NCBI RefSeq assembly: GCF_036898095.1
Contig: NC_090731.1
Coordinates: 143,469,716 to 143,533,715, forward strand
DNA length: 64,000 nucleotides
Source: Palaemon carinicauda
Taxonomy: Eukaryota; Arthropoda; Malacostraca; Decapoda; Palaemonidae
Direction of reading: 5' to 3'
The notes under the pieces were generated by a model. The model saw nothing but the letters and a program-made list of their open reading frames with translations, was not told where the DNA came from and made no database searches. The position numbers and the translations under genes are program-made. Shown one piece after another: positions 1 through 12,105 of the stretch; position 1 is the stretch's first letter; each line of letters begins with the position of its first letter.

Positions 1-911
1 CGGTGGATTCGACGTTACGAGGACGGTGACGCCGACGAAATTCCTGTTCCTAAACCTCGGTCTGGGAGGCCTAGGAAGATCAAGCCTGCAACATTGCAAC
101 TTATCCACAGGCAGTTAAAGAAGAATCCATCATTAAAAGCCAGAGGAATAAAGGATAAGAGCATTAAGGTACTCAATGACGTCACTCTTCGAACAGTTCA
201 GGAGAGGATCCATGACGATCTGCTATTGAGGTCGTACAAGGCCAGAAAGAAGCCTTTGTTAACCGACTGCCAGAAACACAATCGTGTTACTTTTGCTAAG
301 AAGTATTTGACCTGGGACCAGGCTAAGTGGCGTGAGGTGCTTTGGACTGATGAGGCTACATTCAGTATGACAGGTAGTGGAGCCAAGAGGATTTACCGCC
401 CCCCGGGGTCCGATCCGCACCTGCCACAATACACCACTAAGACGGTAAAGCACACCCCTAGTTTAATGGTTTGGGGCTCTTTTGGGTATGGTGGAGTAGG
501 AGTTATTTTTGTTTACCCAAGAACGAATACATGAACCAATTTAACTATTTTGAGCTCCTAAACGAGCACTTGGGTGATAGCTTTGAGAAAAGTGGTACGT
601 CTTTTTTTATGCACAACGGTTCGCCAAGCCACACAGCCAAAAGTGTTGTTAGGTGGCTTAATGACCGAGACATTCCTTTCTTTAACGACTGGCCTGGGTC
701 CTCTCCTGACCTTAACCCTATTGAAAACCTTTGGAGCGTGGTAAAGAGGAAGCTCCAGACCAGGGACACCTCATCCCTTCCCAAGCTCGAGGCATCCATT
801 CGTGAGTTTTGGGAGGGATTAGAGCTCCAGACACTCCAAAATCTTGTTGACAGCATCCCAAAGCGCTTGAGGGAGGTCATTAAGCGCAAAGGAAACACCA
901 CCAAGTACTAG
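1..911 (+). pseudogene. Tc1-type transposase, N-terminally cut and frameshifted
   Basis: DDE/D transposase of the Tc1/mariner superfamily, which would cut and paste the element at TA sites. The window opens inside the helix-turn-helix/linker region. The first catalytic Asp is visible in WTDEATF and the Glu in PDLNPIENLW. The second catalytic Asp is replaced by Asn: MHNGSP here against MHDGSP in the copy at 15020-15355. Thirty-five residues separate the second and third catalytic positions. A frameshift near 500-515, in the VGVIFVYP stretch, divides the gene into frames 94-534 and 471-911. It is therefore inactive by two independent lesions. Family assignment is firm from the motifs; the subfamily is not certain. 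Confidence 0.88.
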
Positions 912-1002
912 TGAGAGGTAAGGGTTCATATCAACATTTTATTTGATGCTAATCATGAAATTTTTTTTTTTCAGGGGGGGGGGAAATTTTCCACGGGTAC
1001 TG
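1..1002 (+). mobile_element. Tc1/mariner-type transposon, copy 1 (left end outside window)
   Basis: Tc1-family DNA transposon cut by the window start. The right inverted repeat at about 983-1002 matches, with a few changes, the right end of the second copy at 15431-15452. It is followed by a TA-rich tract into which the element appears to have inserted. The body is closely similar to copy 2 (14326-15452). The sequence just beyond the TA tract is also the same in both copies, so the two Tc1 copies sit at equivalent positions in two tandem units. Confidence 0.85.
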
Positions 1003-1026
1003 TATATAATATACTTATATATACAG

Positions 1027-1034
1027 TATATACA

Positions 1035-1089
<55 letters not shown>
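1027..1089. repeat. (TA)n microsatellite
   Basis: Uninterrupted TA dinucleotides at the junction between Tc1 copy 1 and tandem unit 1. The equivalent tract flanks Tc1 copy 2 at 15478-15632. TA is the target dinucleotide of Tc1 elements. Confidence 0.95.
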
Positions 1090-1094
<5 letters not shown>

Positions 1095-2651
1095 CGAGGC
1101 TCATTGGCAGGTAAACCTGCCTGCCACACTTGTTACTATCTTTACCTGGCATACAACTGCATAACCTTGCACTTTTCCATTATGGATTCTGAAATGAAAA
1201 AAACGGAGAATCGCCAAAAATTTTAGTCGCCTAGAGTATGTACATACTGCTTCTCATCAAAAGTCAAAATTACTAGTCTAGCTACCTGACCAATTGGAGT
1301 GCCTTTCCCTGCATCACCTGTCAGTAGTTATAATTACAGCATGTACCTCATTAACTTTTAATGCCCGTTTCAGCTTCACTGAAAGTCCCACTTACTCCTA
1401 CTAGATAACAATGGTTTGTATTCATGTAACGTGGCATGCCTCACTTGTCCAGAAAGGACATGAAGGTGGGCGCTTACTTTCCATCCTCATCGAGCCTACA
1501 GTGCAGATGCACGATCCAACAATTACCTGCTAACCAAGTGTAAGTGACACCTGTCATACAGGCCCAACCTCCACTAAACCAGTCAATTTCCTCCAGATGA
1601 TAAGAGCAGTTGCTAGCTACAGTGACTTTCTTATTCTTGCAAGAAGTGCTATAATAATAGAGTATATTGAGTCATCCTTTTATTTGATTTTATGCCCTCA
1701 TCCCAACTGGGAGAAAAATAAATTACCCCATCGGCATACAAGCCAAGTCATAACTGTCCCACAAGACTAATGGCTAATTCCTCTGTATTCTGGCTTCACT
1801 GATGATTTGCCTCATCCAGGACCCTGGATAGGTCTCCTCAATACCAGAGAAGATACTGAACTTGGAGAGAGAAATCAGGACACCATGAATGAGTGCCGTA
1901 GATGCTTCAATTTCCGATTATGTAGTGGCTCTGCTAACCACCATATCACGCATGTGGGCAACAGACGCCGCCTATGCACAAGTCACCAGTCCCTATGTAA
2001 GCTACTGCCCGAAGCCCTTTGGGTGAAACCACTGCCATCCACACTACTTCTGGGTGGAAGGCACTACAGGTGAAAGCTACTACAACCCTGTCGTCCTACT
2101 CTAGTTAAGACCAGTAGCAAGGAGGTCCGGAGCAGAGTTGGGTGGTTGAGGGTAACCGGTATACAAGATAACTATAGGTCCATGTGTTTGGAAAAAAAGT
2201 CTAGGATCTCCCGATTACTTGTAGGTTTCAAGGTTATAATCTGGCTGGGAATTTCTTTTTATTTTAGATGGTGCTACCTGTATCCTTTTTGCGTACAGAC
2301 CCGACTGACTGACTGGTGACAATGCTTGATTCCTGAGAAGTATTTTTCAATCTGGACTAGAAAATTGGATGGCACGACGGCAAAATAAAATTCTACCTAT
2401 GACTGTTTGGTTTTGTTGAAAATTGTTACAGGAAATCCTGTTAGATTTTCTATAAATACTTGAAAACTGTTACTGGAAGTCAAGCTAATTTTGTTACAAA
2501 TTTTCATTATAATTTTTTAAAATCCATTTCGTACTACTGTACAAGATTTAGCAAACCATGAATTGTTAGACAATCTGATTACACTAATAGGTTAACTCTT
2601 GAGTAATAGAAAAAAATAAATTTGCTTAGTTTCAGGACACCAAAATTATTA
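1090..2651. repeat. Tandem unit 1 of a ~1.44-kb repeat
   Basis: This sequence is repeated in order at 15633-17220 (unit 2), 17265-18658 (unit 3) and 18740-18881 (unit 4 start). Shared landmarks include CTCATTGGCAGGTAAACC near its start, the CCTGGATAGGTCTCCTCA block, the AGTAGCAAGGAGGTCCGG block and the GGACACCAAAATTATTA end. No intact gene is seen. A short frame at 1807-2073 overlaps the position where unit 3 shows a zinc-knuckle relic. The unit ends where the Tigger transposon inserts at 2652. Unit identity, and whether the unit is itself a mobile element, is open. Confidence 0.85.
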
Positions 2652-3216
2652 CAGTGAACCCTCGCTACTTCGCGGTTCGACCATCGCGGATTCACCACTT
2701 CGTGGGTTTTTTCCATAACCCATATATATATACATATCGCGGATTTTCCGGAAATTTCGAAAATACCGCGATATCTGAAGACCCCAAATACGATATTTCG
2801 TTACCTGTAATGCCATTAAAACTGTAATTAGTAATATCTGCTCTTACTGATTGTTCATTACATTACATATGACATATAATTAAGCACAGAAAGAAATAAA
2901 ACACGAAAAGAGAATGTGATCATACGATAATTCAGTACTGTATACAGTACGTAGTAAAATTAAATCGAACATGAAACTCAAATCAGATGCAGTCATACCA
3001 TATTAGAATGGTGTAAGGCTGCTGTTGGCTACTACTGTACTACAAATGTAATGGATGTGCTTCTTTTCCATGAATCTTTTGTATGTATACGTACGTAGTA
3101 CTGCATCCAATAATATTCTTTGTTGCAAAAATCACATTTCGAATAAGCGTACGAGAGAGAGAGAGAGACACACATCCTACAACAAAAGCGTAAAATAGCG
3201 TACGTAAAGCTACTAT

Positions 3217-3369
3217 CATTATTGCTATTATTATTATTATTGTTGTTGTTGTTATTAAAATTATTATTGTTATTATTATTATTATTATTATTATTGTTGT
3301 TGTTATTAAAATTATTATTGTTATTATTATTATTATTATTACAGTATCATTATTTATTATTATTATTAC
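3217..3369. repeat. (TTA/TTG)n microsatellite
   Basis: Imperfect trinucleotide tract inside the Tigger 5' region, with an internal repeat of the TTGTTGTTGTTATTAAAATT phrase. Translations of it are leucine- or isoleucine-rich and not genes. Confidence 0.9.
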
Positions 3370-3670
3370 TGTACAGTATACTGTACGCAGGGTATCTTGT
3401 ACTTTGAATTGGTAACCTACGTAGCATATAAGACGGGTTGTGATTGGTTCAAGCGCTGATAGATGACGATCAGAACCCAAGTTTTGTAATCTAGCCTGTG
3501 ATTGGTGTTTTGACCGCTTCTCCAACCCGCAGCATCTCTTTCCGCGGTCACTTTGTCTCCCGCCGTATCGCTGTGTAGACGTTGTTAAGTTTGTGAACTT
3601 TAATCTGTGCTGTGTGCGACTGTTTTAAGTTGAACTTTTTGTTGAACTTTCTGTTAAATCCTACTGTACA

Positions 3671-5536
3671 ATGGCTCCCAAGCGTTCTGCTTCTACTAAG
3701 GCTGGTAGTGAGCCTAAACGCCACCGAAGGATGATGACGATTGCTGAGAAGGTGACGCTTCTCGATATGTTAAAAGACGGTACTGTAGAAGTTTTGCGTC
3801 CGCAGCCTGCCATTTTGGAATCAATGAATCCACCGTTCGCTATATCAAGAAGGACGAGGCGAACATTAGAAAGACGGCTGCAATCACCTTTAGCAGATCA
3901 GCGAAGCTAGTCGTTACCACGCGTAATAAAACTATCGTACGCATGGAAGGTGCTTTAGCTGTGTGGATTGCCGACTGCCGGAAGAAGAACATAGCCTTGG
4001 ATACGAACACCATCCGAACAAAGGCTTTGAGCTTGTATGAGAATTTTGCGGCAAAGGAACCTCAAGACGACGATGGCGACCATGCTGAAGAAGATGATGA
4101 TGTAGATGAACCCCAACCAGGGACATCCACTGATTCCCAGCGTCAGAAACAACGTTTTTCCGCCAGCAAAGGATGGTTCGCGAAGTTTCAGAAACGCTTC
4201 GCCCTGAAAAAAGTTTCCCTGCATGGCGAGGCTGCTTCCGCTGACACTGCCGCTGCTGAAACTTACGTGAACCAGACGTTCAAGAATATTATCGCCGAAG
4301 GTGGATACAAGCCGGAACAAGTTTTTAATATGGATGAGACCGGCTTGTTTTGGAAGAGAATGCCGTCGCGAACTTTCCTGTTCAAAGAAGAAGCCAAAGC
4401 CTCTGGCTTTAAAGCATTCAAGCATCGCGTTACCCTCGTGATGTGTGGCAATGCTGCTGGATTTTTACTAAAGCCGGGGCTTATTTACAAGTCGAAAAAT
4501 CCTCGCGCTTTGAAAAATAAAAACAAGAATCTCCTTCCCGTGTACTGGATGCATAATCCAAAAGCATGGATTACGAAGATGCTGACCTCCAACTGGTTCC
4601 ACCAGTGTTTCATCCCGCAAGTCAGCAAATATCTCGTAGAGATGGGCTTGCCATTCAAGATCCTTCTCCTTATGGATAACGCTGGTGGACACGCAACTGA
4701 TCTGTCGCATGAGGGCATTCAGGTTGAGTTCCTGCCACCCAACACCACGTCATTAATTCAACCGATGGACCAGGGGGATATCAGGGCGTTCAAGGCCCTC
4801 TACACAAAGAATACCTTGGCGGACCTCGTTGTGTGTGTGGATGCTGCCCAAGATGATGAGGATGAAGATTTTAACTTGAAGGGGTACTGGCGGCAGTACA
4901 CCATAGCCACGTGCCTGAAGAATATTCAGAAGGCACTGCAAGAGATGAAACCTGCAACCGTGAATGCGAGCTGGAAGAAGTTGTGGCCCCAGATTGTTTA
5001 CGACGACGAGGGATTTACACCTGCTGAGATTCAACACTGCAATACGGAAATCTGTGCAGTTGGCTGCCATAATTGGAGGTGACGGGTTTGGCGACATGAC
5101 TGAAGACGTCGACGAGTTGTTGGACTGCCATTCCCAGCCGCTAACTGACGCAGACCTAGAAGACCTGACGAAATCGGCAAGTGAAAAAGAGAGTGAAACG
5201 CAGGAAGAGACCCAAGAAAATGTCGAAGAAACGGGCTTAACATTAGAACGGCTTGCCAAGGCCTGCTACCATGCGAAGGAGTTGAAAGAAATGTTGCAAG
5301 AGTGGGACGAGGATATGGTTCGGTTTATGCAATTCTCCAACAAGGTCGATGACATCATGACTCCCTACAGGATGCTCTTAGAGCGAAAAAAGAAGCAGCG
5401 GCAGCAACTTCCGATCACAATGTTCTTCCAGCCTCGCAAAAAAGAGCCAGTTCCTCCTGCTAGTACGCCTTCGGAAGAAATTGAAGACGTTGAAGAGGTG
5501 TCCCAGGAAAAGACACCTCCGTCTGAAGAGACGTAA
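3671..5536 (+). pseudogene. Tigger/pogo-type transposase, two frameshifts
   Basis: DDE transposase of the Tigger branch of pogo, which would mobilise the element at TA sites. The start MAPKRSASTKAG at 3671 is followed by the CENP-B-like helix-turn-helix (MTIAEKVTLLDMLKDG). The frame then slips at about 3777-3785 and continues as FGINESTVRYIKKDE into the 3943-5082 frame. Catalytic residues are visible in VFNMDETGLFW, LLMDNAGGH and QPMDQG. A second frameshift near 5030-5070 moves the acidic C-terminal tail into the frame ending at 5536. Its end resembles a short PIP-like motif, ITMFFQPRKK. The two slips make it a pseudogene, but its core domain is otherwise open, so decay is modest. Confidence 0.9.
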
Positions 5537-5829
5537 AATACTATTATTGGCTGCACAGTAGAGGACATCATCAGCTTCATCATCATCATTTCTACTGTGC
5601 AGCAAATTCATCGCCATCATCATTCAAGTTTTTCTTGAATTTCTTTCGTGGTGAGTACAGTAACAATCTTTATTTTTTACTTTAATATTCTAACATTTTA
5701 ATATTTGTGCCTGTTTTAGTTTAGTACTGTATGCATTAGGTTAAAGGGAAGGTTTTAAAAGTCTGAAGAGTATACATGTTGTAACCTATCATATTTTTTT
5801 TGTTTAAAATTTACATTTACGTACGTAAA

Positions 5830-5833
<4 letters not shown>

Positions 5834-5899
<66 letters not shown>
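5834..5899. repeat. (CT)n microsatellite
   Basis: Uninterrupted CT dinucleotide tract in the 3' region of the Tigger element. Confidence 0.96.
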
Positions 5900-5902
<3 letters not shown>

Positions 5903-6572
5903 AATTGTTTTCCTGCTTTGCTACGTACAGTATGTACTGTATGATTTTATATAGATACGGTAAATAATATTTGTGATAACATATTTTGTAAATGCTTTTA
6001 CTGTAAATATCATTATTTATCACTTTCATCATGCGCGTTAAATGCCTTCTTTGTTCTGAGCGTGGTTGTTTACTGAGCGTACTTTATGACGCCGTCGTTT
6101 CAGGCGGTGACAAAGAAAAACATTTCATTTGGAAGTCCTAAGAAAAATTAAGTAAAACATTGGTAATAACAAAATCAACATACTGTATAATCAATATAAT
6201 CGATGCAAAAACTAACCTATACATATATGTGTACACTAAATGAGTTTGTTTCTTCATTATGATCAGAGATAAAAGTTAACAAAACATTGGTTACCATTTT
6301 TTATCGTGCTTTTTAGCGTGTTTAGGAAACGCATGATATAAAATCGCCTTTAATATTTGTGCCTGTTTTAGTTTAGGGTACTGTAGTACATGCATTAAGT
6401 GTTCTGTACATTAAAGGGTAGTTTGTTAACAGTACTACGTACAAGGGAAGGTTTTAAAAGTCTGAATATACATGTTAAATAAATACGTAAATATGGTGTC
6501 ACTACTTCGCGGATTTTCACCTGCCGCGGCCGGGTCTGGAACCTATCTACCGCGATAAACGAGGGTTCACTG

Positions 6573-6625
6573 TATACTGTATTCACGATCTTTTAGGATG
6601 ACAGAAGTCATGCTCCCTAAAAAGG

Positions 6626-6628
<3 letters not shown>
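6573..6628. repeat. Start of tandem unit 2
   Basis: The GGATGACAGAAGTCATGCTC stretch at 6597-6616 is the unit start also found at 17221 (unit 3) and 18659 (unit 4). The rest of unit 2 resumes at 15633, after the Tc1/hAT/DIRS nest. Confidence 0.85.

Positions 6629-6683
<55 letters not shown>
6629..6683. repeat. (TA)n microsatellite
   Basis: TA tract immediately left of Tc1 copy 2. Together with 15478-15632 it brackets the transposon. Confidence 0.95.
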
Positions 6684-6689
<6 letters not shown>

Positions 6690-8265
6690 CACAGTACCCG
6701 CGGAAAATTTCGCCCCATTTATGAAAAGGGCGAAACTTTTCTCGCAATTTGACAGGACCCCCCAAAACTTTTTTCGAGTAAGAGCGAAGTTTTGTCACAT
6801 TCAAATTATCATACTATATGGCCTCTCTTCTGCACAGAGCTCAACCAGTGTTGCCGTTTCATGGGATTATTCCCTAAATCTAGGGAGGAAATGAGGCTTC
6901 TAGGGAGTAGTTGTGGGGTAAGAATTTTTTGTGGACTAATAAATAGATTAATAAATTTTATTTCAAATAATATTAGCAAATGTAAAATATATTTTCAAAA
7001 AAAATAATTTTGGGTATGGAAGTCTAGTTTGGAATCATGTTACTACCATGAGAAAGTTATATTTATTAATCTTATACTACTTTTCTGGGCTCCGACCTGT
7101 GCCGCCCAGTGAAATGCTCCTTTTACATCATTTCTAAGGTAAAAACTGCTATGAATTTACCAGAGAAAAAATTGTATAGGAATGCTAGGTTGAACCCAGC
7201 TCGCTCACCTTAATAAGGTATCGGTATAATACTGGGGCGTGATTAAATCATAACCAGAGGTCTTGCATCATTTAGATATCTCCTGTCAATATCCCCGAAC
7301 AGCGAGGTGCCATTCAACATCCTAGCTCCGAACGCTACTACGAACGATCCCACCCATGTCAGTGACGTCACTCCTTTTTCATAGCACCAACTTGACACGT
7401 TATCTTTTTTCCGGTGTGTGTTTTCCCTTGGATTACCCAGGATTTATCTCAGGATGTCGGACCCTACCGTCACTCCACCCAAGTTAAGTACCCGATCTAT
7501 GAGTTTTGAGATTTTGGAGGTGGCCTTGCCCTTATTTATTATTTTATCACAGTTTTATTTTATCCGCGACCCCGCATCGGGTCCTCCATGGCGGTCGGCC
7601 AACTCCTCTCTCTCTCTCTTGTCGTTCCTAACGTTTTACAATGAGTCTTCTATACTGATTGTTCCTCGTTTTGAACTTTTCTGGGTATCCACGGTTCACA
7701 CCCCGTGTTTTTTTTTTTTTTTTTTTAATGTTATGATATTCTGTTATTATGATAACAGTTGTTTACGATATCGTAATTTCATGTTAGGTTGGCATGCCTG
7801 GTAGCTTTCGGGCGTTACTAGTTTTACTTCGTTTTACGTTCCGCACGTCACGGACGTTCATAACGATCTTATTAGCATACGTTTTATTACTAGTATTAAT
7901 TAGTTCGAAGGGACTTTCATGAGGCAGTTCATCGTTTTTACGTTTTTTTTTTTTGTCGGCAATTCACCGACACTTACGTTGGTAGCCCTGCCTAACTCCC
8001 CGCGCTGTTAGGCTAGGTCTTCCCCTGTCTCTCTGTTCGTCCCTCCGTACTATCTTACAATTGATATTATTTTTATTATTATTATTATCCAGCATGCCTT
8101 CCTCTTTTATTTACCTATTAGTTATATTATTATATTGTTTATCCTAGTCTTTCCGTGTGATCATTCCAGTCGTGGGTCTCTGTTCAGGTTGGTACACCTG
8201 TCCTCTGCCCCACTTGTTAGCCTCCCTCTCCCCATCTGCCCGACACCCTCACCCCAGGGTTGCCT

Positions 8266-8267
<2 letters not shown>

Positions 8268-8309
<42 letters not shown>
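8268..8309. repeat. (CT)n microsatellite
   Basis: CT dinucleotide tract in the leader of DIRS element F. Confidence 0.95.
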
Positions 8310-8311
<2 letters not shown>

Positions 8312-8807
8312 GTCGAGTCGTAGAGTCAGCTGTTTTGCGTTACGTTCCCCCCCCCCCGGGCCTTTGCTTAACTCCGTACTGGGCGGTTCCCGATCGTATG
8401 TGAGGCTTATTATTATACATTATTTTTACAGTTTTCCCCCCTACCCTGCCGTAGCCGTTTCTTTCCGCCGCCTCGATTGGCCATCAGTCGGCGGGAGGCA
8501 TTCTACTTGGTCTGTGGTATCATGTTGTGTTTATATTACATATTTTTCACATTCATTCCTGCTACATCCTCCCGGTCCCGCACCTCACGGACCCATTATA
8601 GATCCCTCCACCCCTCCCTCCTCCTATGGTGTTCCGCACTTCAAGGACTCCATGTGTTATTATTTCATTAAGGGATCCCCGGACGTAGCTTTCACTTTAT
8701 TCCCTGGTCGAGTTTGATTAATCCTGTGTGCCGACGCCTCTAAGCTCCCACCTTTCAACAAGAACAACCCTTAGCGGTTAGCGTTACATGGCCCCCTCTC
8801 GGATGGC

Positions 8808-10002
8808 ATGTTATCAATAGAAGGTTTCGGAACTCTGCCTCTCGAGGACTACGAGTTTTACCCGCCGGGTCTTGAATTTCCCTTCCCCGGCTACGCCCGC
8901 CTAACAGAGGAGGCTCTGATCCGCTTGGATAAGATCCCGAAACAGACCATGATCTTCCCTAAAGAACAGGCACAGTCTGTCTTGGTCCGCATCTTCAACG
9001 AGTGGGACTGTATGAATACAATGAACACAGCCTACAAGAGCTCGTACACTGTTTGTGGTCGACGAGCAGACCCCTACTCCATGTGCGACCAAGATTATGG
9101 AGATAGCCTATCAGGCTACCAAGGAGGAGAAGCCTTTACCTCAACTCAGAGAGACGGACTTGACTTCCCTTCTCGGGAGATGATGAATGTTGGCGGAACG
9201 CCCCATCTACCTCCTCGGTAGGCAAACTGAGCCCGGACTGTGCCTCGCACAGTTCAGTGAACGCCTTCCTAAACTTCCGGAGTCCCTGATTAAATTAGAG
9301 TTTGACACCAGGTGTAGGCTCGGTAGGTTGATTAATTCGGTTACTCTTTCCGAATTGACCGTTGCCACTTACGACGAGGAACCTCTCTTTAAGGTCCTCA
9401 CCAAATCCCTTTTACAGACCTTATTGGCTGACGCCTATGATTTTCATAATGCCAGGTTCCGTTGCCGACGACATGTACTGTCTGAGGCTACGATTAGACA
9501 CGAACCTAATAGGCTCATCAAAGCCCCAGTCTGGGGTCCAGATCTCTTCCCGGAGGACCTAGTTAATTCGGTTCTCAGCGAGGCAGCTAGAGCCAACCAA
9601 AGTCTCAAGGTTAGGTGGGGCCTAGTCTCTAAGAGAAAGTATGAGCCGGCTAGTACCCCAATCCGAGGTAGGAAGAGGTTGAGGCCCTTCCACTCCTCAC
9701 AATTTAGACAATCTCTTCAAGTGGTACAACCGGTCCCGGTTCAGTCTGTTCCTCAAGGTTCCCAGCCTTCTACCTCAAAGGGCCAACAACAACAACAGTA
9801 TGTGTTGGTCCCTCAAGTCGCCTCGACTTCGTTCACTACCTCCCCCCCTTTAACCCCACGTATGAATCTCAGGGTTCTTTCCATGGCTACCAGCACCACA
9901 GGGGTTCCAGGTGCCTTTCGTGGCCGAGGTGGCGGAAGGGGTTTCCACCGAGGCAAGTCTTTCCGCGGAGGCAGGGGCGGCAAATCATCCTCTAACCATT
10001 GA
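8808..10002 (+). pseudogene. Gag-like ORF of DIRS element F, frameshifted
   Basis: Two overlapping frames, 8808-9221 and 9187-10002, form one Gag-like gene immediately upstream of the RT. The second part is a helical region followed by a Gln-rich stretch and a Gly/Arg-rich tail with RGGRG-type repeats (about 9900-10000). Such a basic tail suits nucleic-acid binding and recurs in the gag genes of the other DIRS copies here. The frames do not join cleanly, so at least one frameshift, probably between 9040 and 9190, is present. Assignment rests on position and tail, not on a recognised domain. Confidence 0.6.
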
Positions 10003-10044
10003 GAACTTGCAGGTAGGAGGGAGACTATACAAATTTCGGGACCA

Positions 10045-11686
10045 TTGGAAGTTCAGCAATTGGGCTTCCAGCATAATTTCAAAAGGTCTGGGGTGGAGCT
10101 GGATACAGGGACCCCCTCCACCAAACAGTTTCTACCAGCTCCCAACGGAAGAGCTACGTTCATTCACGAAGGATCTGTTGCAAAAGAACGCAATCCAAAG
10201 CATACATCGCTTAAGATTTCAAGGTCGCTTATTCAGCGTGCCAAAGGCTCAGACAAACGAAGAGTAATCCTGGACCTGTCTCGTCTAAACTCCTTCATTT
10301 GTTGCGACAAATTCCACATGCTTACCGTCTCGCAGGTGCGGACCTTACTTCCCCAGGGGGCCGTCACCACCTCCATAGATCTTACAGATGCCTACTATCA
10401 CGTTCCAATAGCAAGGCATTTTCGTCCTTTTCTGGGCTTCAAGCTGGGCAAACAAGCCTATGCATTCAAGGTGATGCCATTCGGGCTCAACATAGCGCCC
10501 AGAATCTTCACCAAATTAGCAGAGACGGTAATTCAGGAACTTCGAATTCAGGGGATACAAATAGTGGCTTATCTCGACGATTGGCTGATCTGGTCGGACA
10601 ACATCCGGAACTGCCACATAGCAACGAACAAGGTCCTCTCCTTCCTTCGACAATTAGGATTTCGGGTCAACCTCGAGAAATCGCGCCTGGTCCCGGAGAC
10701 CAAGTTTCAATGGCTGGGGCTACAATGGGACCTAAGTTCCCATACGTTGTGCCACCCAAAAACCAAAAGGAAGGAAATAGCGAAGAATACGAAAGTTTCT
10801 CAGGGACAAGTTGACGTCCAGGAGGAACCAGGAGAGGATCCTGGGTTCCTTACAGTTCGCCTCTGTGACAGACATCGTCCTAAGGTCCAAACTAAAGGAC
10901 ATAAACAGAGTATGGCACTCCAGAGCAACCAAAAAACGTCGAGACAGGCGAGCTCGTCCTGAGAAAAAGTCTGCAGCCTTGGACGAAGATCAAGAATCTT
11001 TCCAAGTCGGTTCCTTTGCAACATCCGGCCCCGGGACTCGTCGTTCATACAGACGCCTCCTTAACAGGGTAGGGAAGTTACTCCCAACACAAGAAAGTCC
11101 AAAGGTTATGGTCACCGATCTTTCAACAAATGCCCATCAACAACCTAGAGGCCATGGCAGTCTTCCTCACTTTAAAAAGTCTCAGCCCAGCCATAATCTC
11201 CATATCAGACTGGTCCTCGACAGTGCAGTCATAGTCCACTGCATCAACAGAGGAGGCTCCAGATCAGCCCACATACACCACGTCATGTTGACAATTTTCT
11301 CCATGGCGGCATCGCACAAGTGGCATCTATCAGCAGTCCATCAAGCGGCAGTCCGGAATGTGGTGGCAGACGCACTTTCCCGGACGACTCCACTGGAGTC
11401 GGAATGGTCACTAGACAATCGATCCTTCCAGTGGATATTATCTCAAGTCCCGGGTCTCCAGGTGGATCTGTTTGCGACGGAGTCCAATCGCAAACTAGAT
11501 TGTTACATAGCCCCCAACCTGGACCCTCAGGCTTATGCCATGGACGCTATGTCACTAGATTGGAACACTTGGAAGACTATTTATCTGTTTCCTCCGATAA
11601 ATCTCCTGCTGAAAGTTTTGCACAAACTCAGATCTTTCAAAGGTCGAGTGGCTCTGGTAGCCCCCAACTGGCCCAAGAGCAACTAG
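10045..11686 (+). pseudogene. DIRS element F reverse transcriptase / RNase H, broken
   Basis: The RT palm is read in 10045-10962: VILDLSRLN, the first catalytic Asp in SIDLTDAYYHV, then VMPFGLNIAPRIFTK, then the YLDDW box. The frame is lost after about 10790. RNase H-like sequence resumes in a second frame to 11686, with VVADALSR, the VDLFATESN module and VALVAPNWP, as in the other DIRS copies. A stop falls in the TDASLTG stretch near 11045-11070. The enzyme would copy element RNA and remove the template. This copy cannot make it because the reading frame changes at least twice. Confidence 0.85.
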
Positions 11687-11789
11687 CTAGGCCTCCACCC
11701 CCGGCGGATTCCCAATCCTGTACTAACACAAGTAGTACAAACTCATAATGTGTTAGCTTCCTCAAGGATTCTGAATGCCCTAACTTTAT

Positions 11790-12105
11790 GGACTTCATGA
11801 AGTTCGCAGCTCAACAAGGTGCAAACATCGATCCTCTGAATACCATATTCCTGGAATCTGACAAAAGAGAATCCACCCTCCGTCAATATGACTCAGCTGT
11901 CAAGAAACTAGCAAAGTTTTAGAAAGATTCCCAAGTTGAGAAAATGACAATGAACCTAACTGTGACATTCTTCAGAACTCTCTTTGAATCGGGCCTGGCA
12001 GCCAATACCATTACTACGATCAATTCAGCCTTGAAAAAGATCTTTCATGTCGGCTTTAACATTGATCTGATAGATCCTACGAGAGTTGCCAAACTGAAAG
12101 TTGCC
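11790..12105 (+). pseudogene. Tyrosine-recombinase N-terminal remnant of DIRS element F
   Basis: Starting with MDFMKFAAQQ, the translation gives an N-terminal core-binding type region (STLRQYDSAVKKLAKF, a stop, then ANTITTINSALKKIF). In DIRS elements this precedes the recombinase catalytic domain. That domain (Arg, HxxR, Tyr) is absent: hAT transposase sequence follows directly. The assignment is by position and weak similarity, so it is less certain than the RT. Confidence 0.55.

Larger units (their letters stand above)
2652..6572 (+). mobile_element. Tigger/pogo-type DNA transposon with complete ends
   Basis: The left terminal inverted repeat starts CAGTGAACCCTCGCTACTTC at 2652. The right end finishes GAGGGTTCACTG at 6572. 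Both are flanked by the TA duplication expected for pogo-like elements (2650-2651 and 6573-6574). Removing the element restores the continuous sequence seen in units 2 and 3, so both ends are exact. Length is 3921 bp. It holds one transposase gene on the plus strand (3671-5536), a TTA-type microsatellite upstream of it and a CT microsatellite downstream. The subterminal CGCGG motifs also recur near both ends. Confidence 0.92.
7100..12105 (+). mobile_element. DIRS-type retroelement F (decayed, inside hAT)
   Basis: Plus-strand retroelement with gag-like, reverse-transcriptase, RNase H and partial tyrosine-recombinase sequence in that order. It lies between the hAT left end and the hAT transposase remnant. 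The left boundary is approximate. The right boundary is placed at about 12105, where recombinase-like sequence stops and hAT transposase begins. I found no inverted terminal repeats or complementary region for this copy. It is more diverged from the minus-strand DIRS copies than those are from each other. The leader from about 7100 to 8807 has a CT microsatellite and no gene I can support. Confidence 0.7.

Noticed and set aside
1807..2073. 88-codon frame in tandem unit 1 as a gene
   Set aside because: The frame is not maintained in units 2 and 3; only the zinc-knuckle stretch is shared, and it is degraded here.
3040..3525. 161-codon minus-strand ORF rich in isoleucine, and its leucine-rich counterpart
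   Set aside because: It is the translation of a TTA/TAA microsatellite with no domain outside it.
8135..8717. Short plus-strand ORFs over the CT tract at 8268-8309
   Set aside because: Composition-driven; upstream of gag with no conserved domain and no start context.
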